A DNA stretch of 64,000 bases from Anniella stebbinsi (lineage: Eukaryota > Chordata > Lepidosauria > Squamata > Anniellidae), in NCBI GenBank assembly GCA_029215795.1, contig JARDYH010000003.1, forward strand, positions 95,574,609 through 95,638,608. The letters are read 5' to 3'. How positions within the stretch are numbered: the first letter of the stretch is position 1; each line of letters begins with the position of its first letter. The notes under the pieces were generated by a model. The model saw nothing but the letters and a program-made list of their open reading frames with translations. It was not told the origin of the DNA and searched no databases. This document shows positions 34,853 through 45,115 of this stretch, piece by piece. The position numbers and the translations under genes were made by a program.

Positions 34853-35782
34853 CAGGGGTGGGCAGAAGGTTAGGGTGACCAGATGGCTCGGGGTTTCCCG
34901 GGGGGGGCGGGGGGGGCAAACCGGGGTGGCGGGGGGTCACACGGCGGTGGCAGCAAGCGAGGAGCGGCGGTAAACCCAGTGGCGGTGGCAGCGGAGGAGC
35001 CCGGGAAGCGGCCGCCCCAGCAGGTAAGTGCCCTCCCTCGCGCCTCACGCTCCTTACCCGCAGGGGCGTCCGCTTCCCTCCGGTGCTCGAATCTACTGAG
35101 AAACAGGCTTCGCGGCCTGTCCCTCAGTAGTGCGCTGGGTGATGACGTCATCACCTGGCGTGATACTGAGAGACAGGCCGCGAAGCCTGTTTCTCAGTAG
35201 ATTCGAGCACCGCCACCGGAGGGAAGTGGACGCCCCTGCGGGTAAGAAGCGCGAGGCGCGGGGCGCAGGGCACTTACCTGCTGGGGCAGCCGGGTCCGCC
35301 GCTGCCGGGTCCTCCACCACTGCTGCCGGGCTTGTGAGGCCAGAGGCCGCGCGGAAGGGACGGTAGAGGGCCGGATCCAGAAATGACGTAATCAGCCCTC
35401 CCCGCCTCTTCCGCGCGGCCGCTGGCCTTACGAGCCCAGCGGCGGGGGACCCAGCGGCGGAGGAGGAAGACCCGGCGGTGGACCTGGGGGGGGCGGCGGA
35501 CCCGGCGGGGGCGGCAGCGGAAGAGAACCCGGTAGGTCCGGGCTGATGTTTTTTGGGGGTGGGTGGCTTGGTGGGGGGTTGTTTTGGGTGGGGGGGGTGG
35601 CTTGGTGGGGGGGTTGTTTTGGGTGGCGGAGGGGGACCGGGATTTTGGGTTCCAAAAGCTGGTCACCCTACAGAAGGTAGATCTCCAGATGTTTTGGATT
35701 TCAACTCCCTGCATTCCTGACCATTGGCCATGCTGGCGCTAAAGTCTCAAACATCTGGAGATCTACCTTCTGCCCACCCATG
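34853..35782. mobile_element. Outer hAT-like short element, interrupted
   Basis: The left end CAGGGGTGGGCAGAAGGT (34853-34870) and the right part from about 35671 to 35782, ending ATCTACCTTCTGCCCACCC, are inverted complements. Its middle carries the CATTGGCCATGCTGGC word shared with 7241-7355. It is split by the 800-bp element at 34871-35670. Removing that element and one duplication leaves a short element of about 120 bp. No outer target duplication is clear. Confidence 0.7.
34871..35670. mobile_element. GC-rich hAT-like element, nested
   Basis: The ends are TAGGGTGACCAG and the inverted CTGGTCACCCTA, with an exact 8-bp duplication CAGAAGGT on both sides (34863-34870 and 35671-35678). The core is a large imperfect palindrome (about 35018-35283) centred on TGACGTCA at 35143-35150, with arms containing CTACTGAGAAACAGGC and CAGGTAAGT. 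Many G-runs and CpG. No transposase is encoded. The core motif links it to 2816-3447. Confidence 0.85.
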
Positions 35783-35908
35783 CATTAAAACAAACATCTC
35801 ATTGCACTTTTTTTTTTTTTTGCAATTCCCCCCCCCCCCAAAAAACCCTATCTTCAGCACCTTGCCTTTGTAACACGTTTCAACAAGTTAAATGCCCTCA
35901 GTGGGAAT

Positions 35909-35938
35909 AATAATAATAATAATAATAAAAATAAAAAT
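35909..35938. repeat. (ATA)n simple repeat
   Basis: About nine AAT/ATA units running into AAAATAAAAA. Confidence 0.9.
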
Positions 35939-37605
35939 CCCACAAACCTTTGAAGGATTCAGCTCTTGTAATGAAAAGGGGTCACAAGAAATATTTCACT
36001 ATGAACGATCAGAGTATTTCTAAAGCAGGGTACAAAATTGTTTCAGCATCAGATAATTCAGATATCACTGTGCCCTCCCGTCTATAGCAATTTTACCTAA
36101 TGATAAAATTAAATGTTAAGCCTTTGGGATGGGTTATCTTTAGAGAAGCTGCAGCCCTTTTTCAGACAGACAAGTTTCAATAAACAGCCTGTCAGTTCTT
36201 GTTTATAGAATTAAAAGAACTTCCATTTTATTCTCCCTTTAAACATTCCACCTTTTACACAAAGCTCTTTGATGTATTTCCCCTCCTCCTCCTTTCTGCC
36301 TAACAGCTAAGGGCCTGGAGGGAATTCAATAAAGCCTCCATTTAGAACCATAATATGGCAGTGTTCGCACTTGAAGTGAAAGCTGTTTATGCTACTTTCA
36401 TTTTTAGAGGAGGAGGAGGAAGAGGAGGAGGAGAAGGAGAAGGAGAAGAAGAAGAATTAAACCTTATGGAGGACAAAATCCCACCCCTCAGCAAACGATC
36501 CAGGTCACTCAAAGGCCAGTCTTGACAGTTTAGCTGTGACACTTTGCGTGAAGAATGTAAAGAGTTCCCTTGATTGCTATTTTTTTTTTATTCTTACCCA
36601 GAGCCAGTTTTACATTTCTTTTCACACTACACTTCCAATGATCTCTGCCTCTGTAGAAGACATGATAACAGAGCTCCTGTTATATTGCCAGCTCAGCAGA
36701 AGACTGGCCCTTTGGGCGGAGTATCGCAAGCTTCCAAAGTGATACCATCACTTAGATTTTATGCAGGCACAACAGACTGGAGCAAAGGCACCTCCAAGAA
36801 GGAAGCTCATTTCCCCCTCTTAGCTAAAAACAATCCCATCACAGCTTAGCTATTGAGATAAACAGGTTCTGTGGGTGCACTTGTTGAAATGGAACATGCG
36901 CTGGACGACTTTAAACTTCCATCAATGTTTCTTGTCTTTTAATTACACTCTTAAAACAAGAATAAGCTGAAAATATCCAATACATCCTCAGTTGGGAGTC
37001 AACCCCATTGAATTTAGTGAGAATTCAAGATAGGAAACGGGCTGAAAGAGTGCAACCCACCTCCATTTCAATTGATATGCAAGATTGTAAGACAGGCTAA
37101 TGTGTTGAATTCTCATTAATTTGCAGGTGCCAGGGGTCACAAGGATGCAGTACCAGCACTTTCGGCTTAGTAGGAAGGCTGACATAATGAGCCACCACCA
37201 GCACACCTCAGAATTGCTTGTTCCCTCCAAGTTTAGCTGCAGTCTTCACAGTAGCTGGGGGTGGGGGTGTTTCCTAGCAACAATATATTGTTCCTGTTGT
37301 GATGCAAAGTATTTTGGGGTGGCCTGGTCTTGAATGGACAATTAAGACTCATTAGCTTTACAAAACATCTGCTACTCATAGAAATGAAAAATGCTAGACA
37401 TGGTTTATTGATATGGAACAACAGCACTGCCTGCATTTTGGATTCTCTTTGAGAGCATGGCTATGGGAACTGTATGATGAGTGCCTGCACTTTAACATTT
37501 ACCACTACGCTGTTGGGAATATTGCAACATCATCTGCAAGTTACTGGAAAGGGGCAGTGTTGCAATTAGATGCATGGGAATTTTGGGATCTCTATAGCCT
37601 ACAAT
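35939..37605. other. No recognisable gene; (AGG)n(GAA)n tract
   Basis: Unassigned apart from the purine tract at 36406-36456. Confidence 0.4.
36406..36456. repeat. (AGG)n/(GAA)n purine tract
   Basis: AGG units grading into AAGGAG and GAAGAA units. Confidence 0.95.
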
Positions 37606-37889
37606 AGGGTGACCATATGAAAAGGAGGTCAAGGCTCCTATGTCTTTAACAGTTGCATAGAAAAGGGAATTTCAGCAGAAATTCCCTCTTCATCACAACA
37701 GTTAAAGCTGTAGGGGGTCCTCTTGACCAGATACAAAAGAGGGCAAAGCTCTTGCAGCTTTAACTGTTGTAATGAAAAGGGAATTTCACCAGGTTCTGCA
37801 TATATACAAATGACACCTGCTGTTATTCCCTTTTCAGTACAACTGTTAAAGATACAGGAGCCCTGTCCTCCTTTTCATATGGTCACCCT
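37606..37889. mobile_element. Foldback element, AGGGTGACCATATG ends, copy 1
   Basis: The termini AGGGTGACCATATGAAAAGG and its inverted right-end copy are almost perfect. The interior contains several inverted CTTTAACAGTTG blocks and GGGAATTTCA blocks, so the whole folds back. It is flanked by TA on both sides when the outermost A/T is counted as flank. No longer duplication is visible. A related copy lies at 46179-46491. Confidence 0.8.
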
Positions 37890-38798
37890 AGAATGTAATT
37901 TTTTTCTTTGGCTCCTCCCCTTCCTTCCCCGCCCCCTCTGTGACCTCCTCCATTGCTGGGAGGATGTGTGTTTGCTCTCTCGCTCCAGCCTGTGTAAAAG
38001 AACACAAAATGGACAAACTTTTTAAAAAGAATTCTACAATGGACCTGCATTTTATATGCAAGAATACGGTGAGAAAAACATTCTACCTTTTCTTCACCGA
38101 AGAAGGATGTGGTCTCCTTTTATTCTAAGATAGCCCTGGGTGCGTGCGGGACTGTTAAATGCTCTTTCTGTTTTGCCTTTTGTTTTTCTTTGCTAATTGC
38201 CTTTCTAACAAAAGGCGCCATTACTAAATAATCCTGCCATACACCACTTGGTGCAACCCATGGATTACTTCTCTTATAAGTAGGAGTATTAACATAGCAT
38301 CATCAATGCATGTGACACTTTACATTGGCATCAAGTTAGGCTGTTGCTGCTTCAGGGTGTATCCAACAAGGGGGACATGCTCTGGAAGAGGCCTGATGAT
38401 GGTTGTCTCTCTTCCCACATGGACCAGGCCTTTTCCAGAAATTTGCAAAAATGCCTCCCAGGAGCTTACTAACTCAATTTTGTCAGTGAAGGAGGGGAAA
38501 TGATGTCTGAGCCAGAGCAAGAGGCAGGTGAGGAAGCAGGTTGCAATGATGATGAGGAACAACTCCAGGAAGCTTTTGTCAGTGGGCCTCTGCTGCTATG
38601 TGGGACCTCAGCACGTAGCTAACCATGCACCTACCCTTGACGCCAGGCCTGTCAGCCACAATCCTTCTGCTGTTCCACAATTACACTTCAGAGCCACAAT
38701 CCTTCTGATGTTCCACAATCACACTTCAGAGCAATTCTCTCTGGGGCTGCCTCTACAAGAGAGGTTTAATGCTCTTTGAAGTCTCATTAAAAAATTTA
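37890..38798. other. No recognisable gene; tandem 38-mer
   Basis: Unassigned DNA containing the tandem pair described at 38657-38732. Confidence 0.4.
38657..38732. repeat. 38-bp tandem pair
   Basis: Two copies of a 38-bp unit starting CACAATCCTTCTG at 38657 and 38695, differing at two positions. Confidence 0.9.
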
Positions 38799-39571
38799 CC
38801 TCTACACCAACGGAGCGCAAATGGGGCGTAAAGGCGCGTTATCTCCCCGATTGTGCGCATTATCGAATGCGCGTTAAATAGCGAGGGGTTTTTTTGCTCC
38901 GTCCATTAAAGCGCATTGAACTGAAGCTGGGGAGACATATGGGGAAGGCTGTCCCTTCCGCTCGCCGGAGCAGCATGAGGAGGGGGCTGCCTGGCCGCGG
39001 TGAAGGAGGGAAGAGAGCCCGCCCGCGGGGCGGGGGCCCGGCTGGAGGAGGAGGAGGAAGAAGAGGGGGTAAAGGAAGGCGAGGAGGAGGAGGAGTGCTC
39101 GCCTGCTGCCCACAGCCTGCCAGCCAGCCAGAGGGAAGGGGAGGGGAGGGAAGCGCCTTTTGACAGCTGCCGCCGCTGTCAAAAGTCACGGCGGGCTCGA
39201 GCTGCCTAATTGAAGCTGGGGAGACAAGTGGGGAAGGCGGGCGACTACTCTCTGCCCGCCGGCTGTCCCTTCTGCTCGCCAGAGCAGCATGAGGAGGGGG
39301 CTGCCTGGCCGCGGCGAAGGAGGGAAGAGAGCCTGCCCGCCCGCGGGGGGGACGGTGGGAGGAGGAGGAGGAAGAAGAGGGGGTAAAGGAAGGCGAGGAG
39401 GAGCGCTCGCCTGCTGCCCACAGCCTACCAGCCAGCCAGAGGGAAGGGGAGGGGAGGGGAGGGAAGCGCCTTTTGTCACCGCCTCTCGTGCAGAGGTATT
39501 AGGCGTAAATGTGCTTCAGCGATAGTGCGCATAATAGCCTAACTGGGCGCAACAGCGAATCCTTGTAGAGG
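38799..39571. mobile_element. GC-rich tandemly duplicated element
   Basis: The ends are CCTCTACA (38799-38806) and TGTAGAGG (39564-39571), and weak inverted similarity continues inward around GCGCA words. Inside is a direct duplication of about 290 bp: unit 1 at 38922-39161, unit 2 at 39211-39474, both beginning TGAAGCTGGGGAGACA and ending AAGCGCCTTTTG. Between them is a hairpin TTTTGACAGC / GCTGTCAAAA (39158-39184). CpG-rich with AGG and GAGGGAAGGGGAGG runs. No clear target duplication. Long frames on both strands are composition artefacts. Confidence 0.6.
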
Positions 39572-39579
39572 GGACCTGA

Positions 39580-41659
39580 CATGCACTGAAGAAAGTGGAA
39601 AATTGCTCCTGGTGCATAGAGCCCTGCTGGGTCACGGGATAAAATGAAAGCAGAAGTTCTTTTTAGATATATTCCCAAACACGCGTAAAAGCCCAGTGGG
39701 GCTTTTCAGAGTTGTCCGGGGGCTTTTACATGCTGGCCCCAAGGACATGGTAGAACCATCTGAGGCCCGCTGTAATACATTTGCTGGGCACTTCCAGAAT
39801 AAAATCTCTGGCATCAGTCACGACTTAGACTCCAGTGTTATAGCAGGTGAATCTAGCGAGGTATCCAGAGCACAGGCTTGTCCTGTTTTCTTGGATGAGT
39901 TTCAGTTGGTGCAGCTCGAGGATGTTGACAAGGTGCTTGGACAGGTTCGTGCAACCACTTCCATATTGGATCTTTGCCCCTCTTGGCTAATAAAAGTTAG
40001 CGGGGATGGAACAACTGGCTGGGCCAGGGACGTGATTAATGCCTCTTTGCAAGAGGGAGTGGTCCCAGACCTCCTGAAAGAGGCGGCAGTGAGACCACTC
40101 CTAAAGAAATCTTCCCTAGACCCTGAAAATCTTAATAACTACATGCCAGTAGTAAATGTTCCATTCATGGGCAAGGTCCTGGAGCGGGTGGTTGCGAGCC
40201 AGCTCCAGGCACTCTTGGATGAGACTGATTATCTGGATCCATTTCAGTCAGGCTTCAGGCCTGGTTTTGGTACGGAAACAGCCTTGGTCACCCTGTATGA
40301 TGACCTATGTCGGGAGAAAGACAGGGGGAGTGTGACTCTGTTGATTCTCCTTGATCTCTCAGCGGCTTTCGATACCATCAACCATGGTATCCTTCTGGGA
40401 CAACTGGCTGAGTTGGGAGTGGGAGGCACTGCATTGCAGTGGTTCCGCTCCTACTTGGGGGGTCGGCTCCAGAAAGTGGTGCTTGGGGAACATTGCTCGG
40501 CCCCGTGGATTCTCCAGTATGGGGTTCCGCAGGGGTCAGTTTTGTCTCCCATGCTGTTCAACATCTACATGAAACCGTTGAGTACAGTCATCCGGAGTTT
40601 TGGAGTGCGTTGTCATCAGTACGCTGATGACACGCAGCTCTATTTCTCCTTTTCATCTTCATCAGGTGAGGCTGTGGATGTGCTGAACCAGTGCCTGGCT
40701 GCGACAATGGACTGGATGAGGGCTAATAAACTGAAACTCAATCCAGACAAGACTGAGATGCTGTTAGTGGGTGGTTCCGCTGACCAGATGGAGGGTGTTC
40801 AACCTGTTCTGGATGGGGTTGCACTCCCCTTGAATGAGCGGGTTCATAGCTTGGAGGTTCTCCTAGAACCATCTCTGTCACTTGAGGCGCAGGTGGCCTC
40901 AGTGGCACGGAGTGCCTTCTACCAACTTCGGTTGGTGGCCCAGCTACGTCCCTATCTGGACAGGGATAACCTGGCTTCAGTTGTCCATGCTCTGGTAACC
41001 TCCAAGTTAGATTACTGCAATGCACTCTACGTGGGGCTGCCTCTGAAGGTGGTTCGGAAGCTGCAGCTTGTGCAAAATGCAGCAGCCAGATTGATAACTG
41101 GCAGCAGTAGGTTCGAACATATAAGACCTACTCTGGCCCGCTTGCATTGGCTGCCTGTATGTTTCCGAGCCCGGTTCAAGGTGCTGGTTTTAACCTATAA
41201 AGCCTTACACGGCTTGGGACCACAATACCTGATGGAACGCCTTTCCCGACATGAACCTACCCGACCACTACGTTCAACATCTAAGGCCCTCCTCCGAGTG
41301 CCTCCTCCGAGGGAAGTTCGGAGGTCAGCAACAAGAGAGAGGGCCTTCTCTGTGGTGGCCCCCCAATTGTGGAACGATGTCCCCGACGAGGCCCGCCTGG
41401 CGCCAACATTGTTATCTTTTTGGCGCCAGGTCAAGACTTTCCTCTTCTCTCAGGCATTTGGCAATATCTGAGGAGACTGGGTTTGTTTTGTTTTGTTTTT
41501 GTAGCTTTTTGTAGTGTTGTAGTGGTTTTTAAATGTACAGATTGTGTGTATGTTGCATGTTTTTGCTGTTTTAATTTTTGTATATTGTTTTTAATTGTTT
41601 TTAATCCTATGTAAACCACCCAGAGAGCTTCGGCTATGGGGCGGTATACAAATGTAATA

Positions 41660-41694
<35 letters not shown>
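39580..41694 (+). mobile_element. L2-clade LINE, 5'-truncated
   Basis: Plus strand. It contains the reverse transcriptase and C-terminal part of ORF2, a short 3' untranslated region, the terminus TGTAAACCACCCAGAGAGC then GCTATGGGGCGGTATAC (41610-41648), and an AAT tail (41655-41694). The endonuclease half is missing. The 5' edge lies within a few tens of bases of the GC-rich element ending at 39571. Codons are open throughout, so this is the best preserved LINE copy in the window. Confidence 0.92.
39648..41471 (+). CDS. L2-type reverse transcriptase, partial ORF2
   Basis: An open frame of about 607 codons from just after a stop at 39645-39647 to the stop at 41469-41471. Counting from 39696, the reverse-transcriptase motifs are: AVRPLLKKSSLDP at 131-143, FQSGFRPG at 183-190, LLDLSAAFDTINHGILL at 218-234 (catalytic D220), GVPQGSVLSPMLFN at 276-289, YADDTQLYFSF at 309-319 (D311, D312) and LKLNPDKTEML. 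The C-terminal part has KLDYCNALYVGLP and LQLVQNAAARL, the typical L2/CR1 thumb and tail. No start codon is assigned because the true ORF2 began upstream in the lost endonuclease part. The enzyme copies LINE RNA at nicked target DNA. Without the endonuclease it is not autonomous. Confidence 0.85.
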   Translation, partial: KQKFFLDIFPNTRKSPVGLFRVVRGLLHAGPKDMVEPSEARCNTFAGHFQNKISGISHDLDSSVIAGESSEVSRAQACPVFLDEFQLVQLEDVDKVLGQVRATTSILDLCPSWLIKVSGDGTTGWARDVINASLQEGVVPDLLKEAAVRPLLKKSSLDPENLNNYMPVVNVPFMGKVLERVVASQLQALLDETDYLDPFQSGFRPGFGTETALVTLYDDLCREKDRGSVTLLILLDLSAAFDTINHGILLGQLAELGVGGTALQWFRSYLGGRLQKVVLGEHCSAPWILQYGVPQGSVLSPMLFNIYMKPLSTVIRSFGVRCHQYADDTQLYFSFSSSSGEAVDVLNQCLAATMDWMRANKLKLNPDKTEMLLVGGSADQMEGVQPVLDGVALPLNERVHSLEVLLEPSLSLEAQVASVARSAFYQLRLVAQLRPYLDRDNLASVVHALVTSKLDYCNALYVGLPLKVVRKLQLVQNAAARLITGSSRFEHIRPTLARLHWLPVCFRARFKVLVLTYKALHGLGPQYLMERLSRHEPTRPLRSTSKALLRVPPPREVRRSATRERAFSVVAPQLWNDVPDEARLAPTLLSFWRQVKTFLFSQAFGNI

Positions 41695-41700
<6 letters not shown>

Positions 41701-43409
41701 TTTCTCCTTTCAGAAGTCATCCCCTCTATTGCAGAGGCAGGGGAAAAAAGTGTGATCATAGCTTCTCTTTCTCTTTCTCTCAGACCTTTAGTTTGAAATC
41801 ACAACGTCTGTAGTAAATATTTTAATCGCGGCCCATCTCTGATGCTCCTTCTGATCTCATCCTGCTGTAACGCAAACACATGTAAAGGTTCTAACCTCAG
41901 TTACTAGGGGATCTTTTCCCTTTCTTTTTTATTGTCCGAGTCAAAAGGCTCCTCAAACTGTAAAAAAGAGATTGCTTCCAAAAAAATATAATTGGAATTG
42001 CCTTTTAGAGAGAGTGACAACCAGATGCTGAGAGGAACATGGGTACAATTAGAAACGATTCTCAGAACCTTTTCATCTGCTCAGAGTCATTGGTGAGCAT
42101 CTTGTCTGTGGGAGTCTTTCTAATAGTTCCACCTCATTTTTCCTTTTCTTTCCTTGAAATCTATATACCACAGGCCCCCTGAGGCTCAGACTCTGAAACT
42201 CAAGGGGTGGAAAAAATAAGGGGGGTGAGTGGGACAGGGTGGAGAATGGTTGGTCATGGGCCAAAGCTTGGCTGTGCATGGTGGTTCAGGGAAGAAGCCT
42301 GATGAGCAAGGAGCAGAGCAAATAATGATACAAATAGAGGTGAAGTCACTTGAGAAAGTCTTGGAAACTATCTTCAGGAGCTCAGGAAGTTTTTGAACCA
42401 TGGCACTAATGCTCTTGGATCAAAATCCAGAGCAGGGGAGAATTGCCCACCCATCTCCACTGCTTTCCTCTGCCCCAGAATCACCCTCCCTTCAGCCCCC
42501 AGCCTCAAAAAACACTCCCCCTTTCCTTTACTTCCTTTCTAATGAGAGTGGTGGTGCGAGTAAGGCCATATGGTACAAGAGCAGAAGAGCTTTCTTCCCT
42601 CCTGCCTCTTTCTCTGACTCTCCAATCCACTGGTTAGCAGTGCACCAGAATGAAGGAGCCCAGTGGCCCATGGGAGACGTAGTTACAGCGAGATAATTTT
42701 TCTGAGCCCCCGAACTGGCAGGTGAAAATTATCTAAACTTTTCAGGAAACTTGCCTTACCTCTACACACAAGCTTGTTCATAGCCAAAGGCCACTATAAT
42801 CTATAAATTAATAGAATGCTATAACATTCACCCAAATACCGCCCATATAAGTTTAAAAAGAAAATAAAAACAAAAATACTGAGGGGGGGGAAGCAGAAAG
42901 TAACCTGGCTCCTTGATTCTCTCCCGCATTGTGTGATGGTTGCCTTTCCTCTGGAGACCCTGACATAGATAAATGTATCCCAATAATCTCTCCGCTGTGC
43001 TCCTCATTGGGCCTAATTAGGAATGGCTGAGACATTAATTTCAGTTCAGTTTTTATAAGAATTTAACAAAATTTGACAGTTCTTCATATTTGGGACGAAA
43101 AGCATTTAAGATTTTTTAAAAAAAGAACAGAACTGAATGAGGGGAAACTGAAATGAATAGACTTGCCCTCAAGACCCAGGGCTTTGAGTGCTTTGCTCTT
43201 AAACTCTGGCTTTGAATCCCATGTTAGTGTTAAATTACGGTTGCCACCTCTTTTTGCTGACAAGCTCCTCACCTTTAACAGTGATATGATTAGCAGATAC
43301 AACATGGCCTGCTCAAAGCTGAGAATAGCTGTACCTGTTGACTCTGAACATTGAGAATTTCATTTCATTTCATTTTTGGATAAGAGTTCCCCCAAAATTA
43401 TGAAACTAA
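41695..43409. other. No recognisable gene
   Basis: Unassigned DNA; no LINE, SINE or palindrome recognised. Confidence 0.4.
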
Positions 43410-43600
43410 AAACATAAGAAGGGCCATGCTGGATGAGACCAAGGGTCCGTCTAGTCCAGCACTCGGTTCACAAAGTGGCCAACCAGCTGCCCATGGGAAA
43501 CCCACAAGCAGAACATGGTGCAACAGCACCCTCCCACCCATGCTCCCCAGCAACTGGTGTATATAGGATTACTGCCTCGGATCCTGGAGGTAGTTCTTCA
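43410..43600 (-). mobile_element. CR1 LINE 3' end, very short
   Basis: The plus strand reads ACATAAGAAGGGCCATGCTG, GTCTAGTCCAGCACTC and CACCCATGCTCCCCAGCAAC, the same subfamily as 9298-9725 and 51007-51460. It breaks off near 43600, before the coding part, and is followed by the TA microsatellite. Confidence 0.88.
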
Positions 43601-43620
43601 TATCCGGGAAAGAAAGAACT

Positions 43621-43622
<2 letters not shown>

Positions 43623-43659
<37 letters not shown>
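43623..43659. repeat. (TA)n microsatellite
   Basis: Pure TA tract followed by an A-run. Confidence 0.97.
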
Positions 43660-43664
<5 letters not shown>

Positions 43665-43799
43665 AAAAGAAACTGAGTGCAGGAGAAAGTGAAACAGAGT
43701 TACCCAATCGTGGTCCTATTAGAATTACATTTGCCACAATACAGCAATGTATTATGGGCACAAATGCCCTAGAAGCAGCGGAAGCTTTGAGCACACAGT

Positions 43800-44025
43800 G
43801 GCTGAATTCAGACAACACGATAGTCAATGGTGGGGTAATAATCAACTTTACAGTTGTTCAATTAGGGGGTACTCCCCGCACAACATGGTAATAAATAATC
43901 AACTGTGGTGTGGATTAGGATCAGCACTGAGTTGACTATGGCAGCATTCGGATGACACGATAGTCAATACAACTGACGATTGTTTCCCCACCCCCAGTTG
44001 CTTATTGTGTCATCCGAATTCAGCC
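43800..44025 (+). mobile_element. Short DNA element, 3-bp duplication, copy B
   Basis: 226 bp with termini GGCTGAATTCAGACAACAC and, inverted, GGCTGAATTCGGATGACAC. Exact 3-bp duplication AGT (43797-43799, 44026-44028). Internal sequence agrees with copy A in reverse and with copy C in the same orientation. Confidence 0.85.
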
Positions 44026-44298
44026 AGTGTGGACCCCGCCATGGAGGAGGGTGGGGAAGTCAGCACATGTTGAACTGAATGCATGGAAAGCAGCACATAT
44101 GGGATTTGGATCCAGGCCATTGTGAAGAATATCAGTGTGCATCAAGTTCTCTTTTAGTGCACTGAAGTTCTAGAATATTTAAGGAAACATTACTGAGTAC
44201 TCACATTACAGGAGAACAGTCTTCAGTCTTTAAAGTGGTGTGTGTGGTCACACACTGTTCTGCCCTGTCTCTTTCGCTTTCGTTTTTACAATGAATTT

Positions 44299-44407
44299 AG
44301 GGCAAGGCATTGTGGGGGTTGTAGTTCAGTTACCCACTTCCTTCTTAGTTCCTCTGTCATTCCTTAGCGAGTATAGGGCTAAGAATTGTGGGTGTTGTAG
44401 TTCACTC
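44299..44407 (-). promoter_or_regulatory. Tandem ZNF143/THAP11-like motifs
   Basis: On the minus strand, 44300-44326 reads AACTACAACCCCCACAATGC followed by CTTGCC, close to the known ACTACAANTCCCAGAATGC site of ZNF143/THAP11. A second copy at 44378-44405 reads AACTACAACACCCACAATTC. Both lie in a direct repeat (CCCACTTCCT follows each on the plus strand). They may be sites, or remnants of an element carrying such a word. Nothing shows that a promoter is active here. Confidence 0.35.
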
Positions 44408-44929
44408 GCCCACTTCCTCTTTCTTCCCCACCAATCAACTGCTAAGCCTTTGGGCACCGGTAAATGAAGCACTGCCCCCATGAATCACAAACGGTAAGGA
44501 AGGACACATTATTTTACTTTAAACGATTTATTAAAAGTGAAACCGTTGTATATAACTGAAGTGAGTTTTAAAAAACCTCAGATATACAACGTTATAGGGA
44601 GTGCGTCATGTGGCCCAAAGAGTTTTCATAACCCTAATAAAACGTCAAAAACCTCGTATGTAGATCGGCTCTTAGACTCTTTTTTATTCCATGGAGTATT
44701 CAAATCATTTGGCATCAGTGTTATGTACAAGCCACTAGCAAATGTACAGAGAGATAAATCTCATTCTAGTTACAGAGGCTAAAAATAGTTTGGTTAAATA
44801 TGTTTAACCTTGGACAAAAAAATCAATTCTTTTGTTTTGTGCTTGCAAGTACATTCCTATTTCATGGATTTAACAAGTATGTATTCAACCAATAATCATA
44901 CCTGGCCTTCTCTAAACCAAATCCATATA
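44408..44929. other. No recognisable gene
   Basis: Unassigned DNA. An inverted pair GTTGTATAT / ATATACAAC occurs at about 44545-44592. Confidence 0.4.
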
Positions 44930-45115
44930 TAGGAACTTGGGAAACTGCCTTATATCAGGTCAGGCTGTTTGATTATCCAGGCAAATTTTGTCTATTCTGA
45001 CTGATGCCCACTCTCCAGGGTCTCAGGTAGAGATGCTTTACATCACCATCCTGAACCTTTTAACTAGAGATGCCAACTTGGGACCTTGAGCTACAGTGCT
45101 TCCCTGCTGTTATCT
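44930..45115 (-). mobile_element. tRNA-derived SINE, reverse copy
   Basis: The plus strand reads AGGAACTTGGGAAACTGCC, TTATATCAGGTCAGGCTG, TCTCCAGGGTCTCAGG and TTGGGACCTTGAGCTACAG, the reverse of the family at 10476-10640. The tRNA-like head is shortened. Confidence 0.72.

Noticed and set aside
34871..35670. CpG island promoter of a host gene
   Set aside because: An exact 8-bp target duplication and inverted termini show it is an inserted element.
35274..35714. 146-codon proline-rich minus-strand frame
   Set aside because: Low-complexity G-run translation within a transposon; not a supported gene.
39696..39698. GTG at 39696 as a true translation start
   Set aside because: LINE reverse-transcriptase similarity continues upstream in the same frame to about 39648, so this codon is internal to a truncated ORF2.
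43410..43600. Independent SINE family
   Set aside because: It is the same 3' end as the coding CR1 copy at 51007-51460, so it is a short CR1 truncation.
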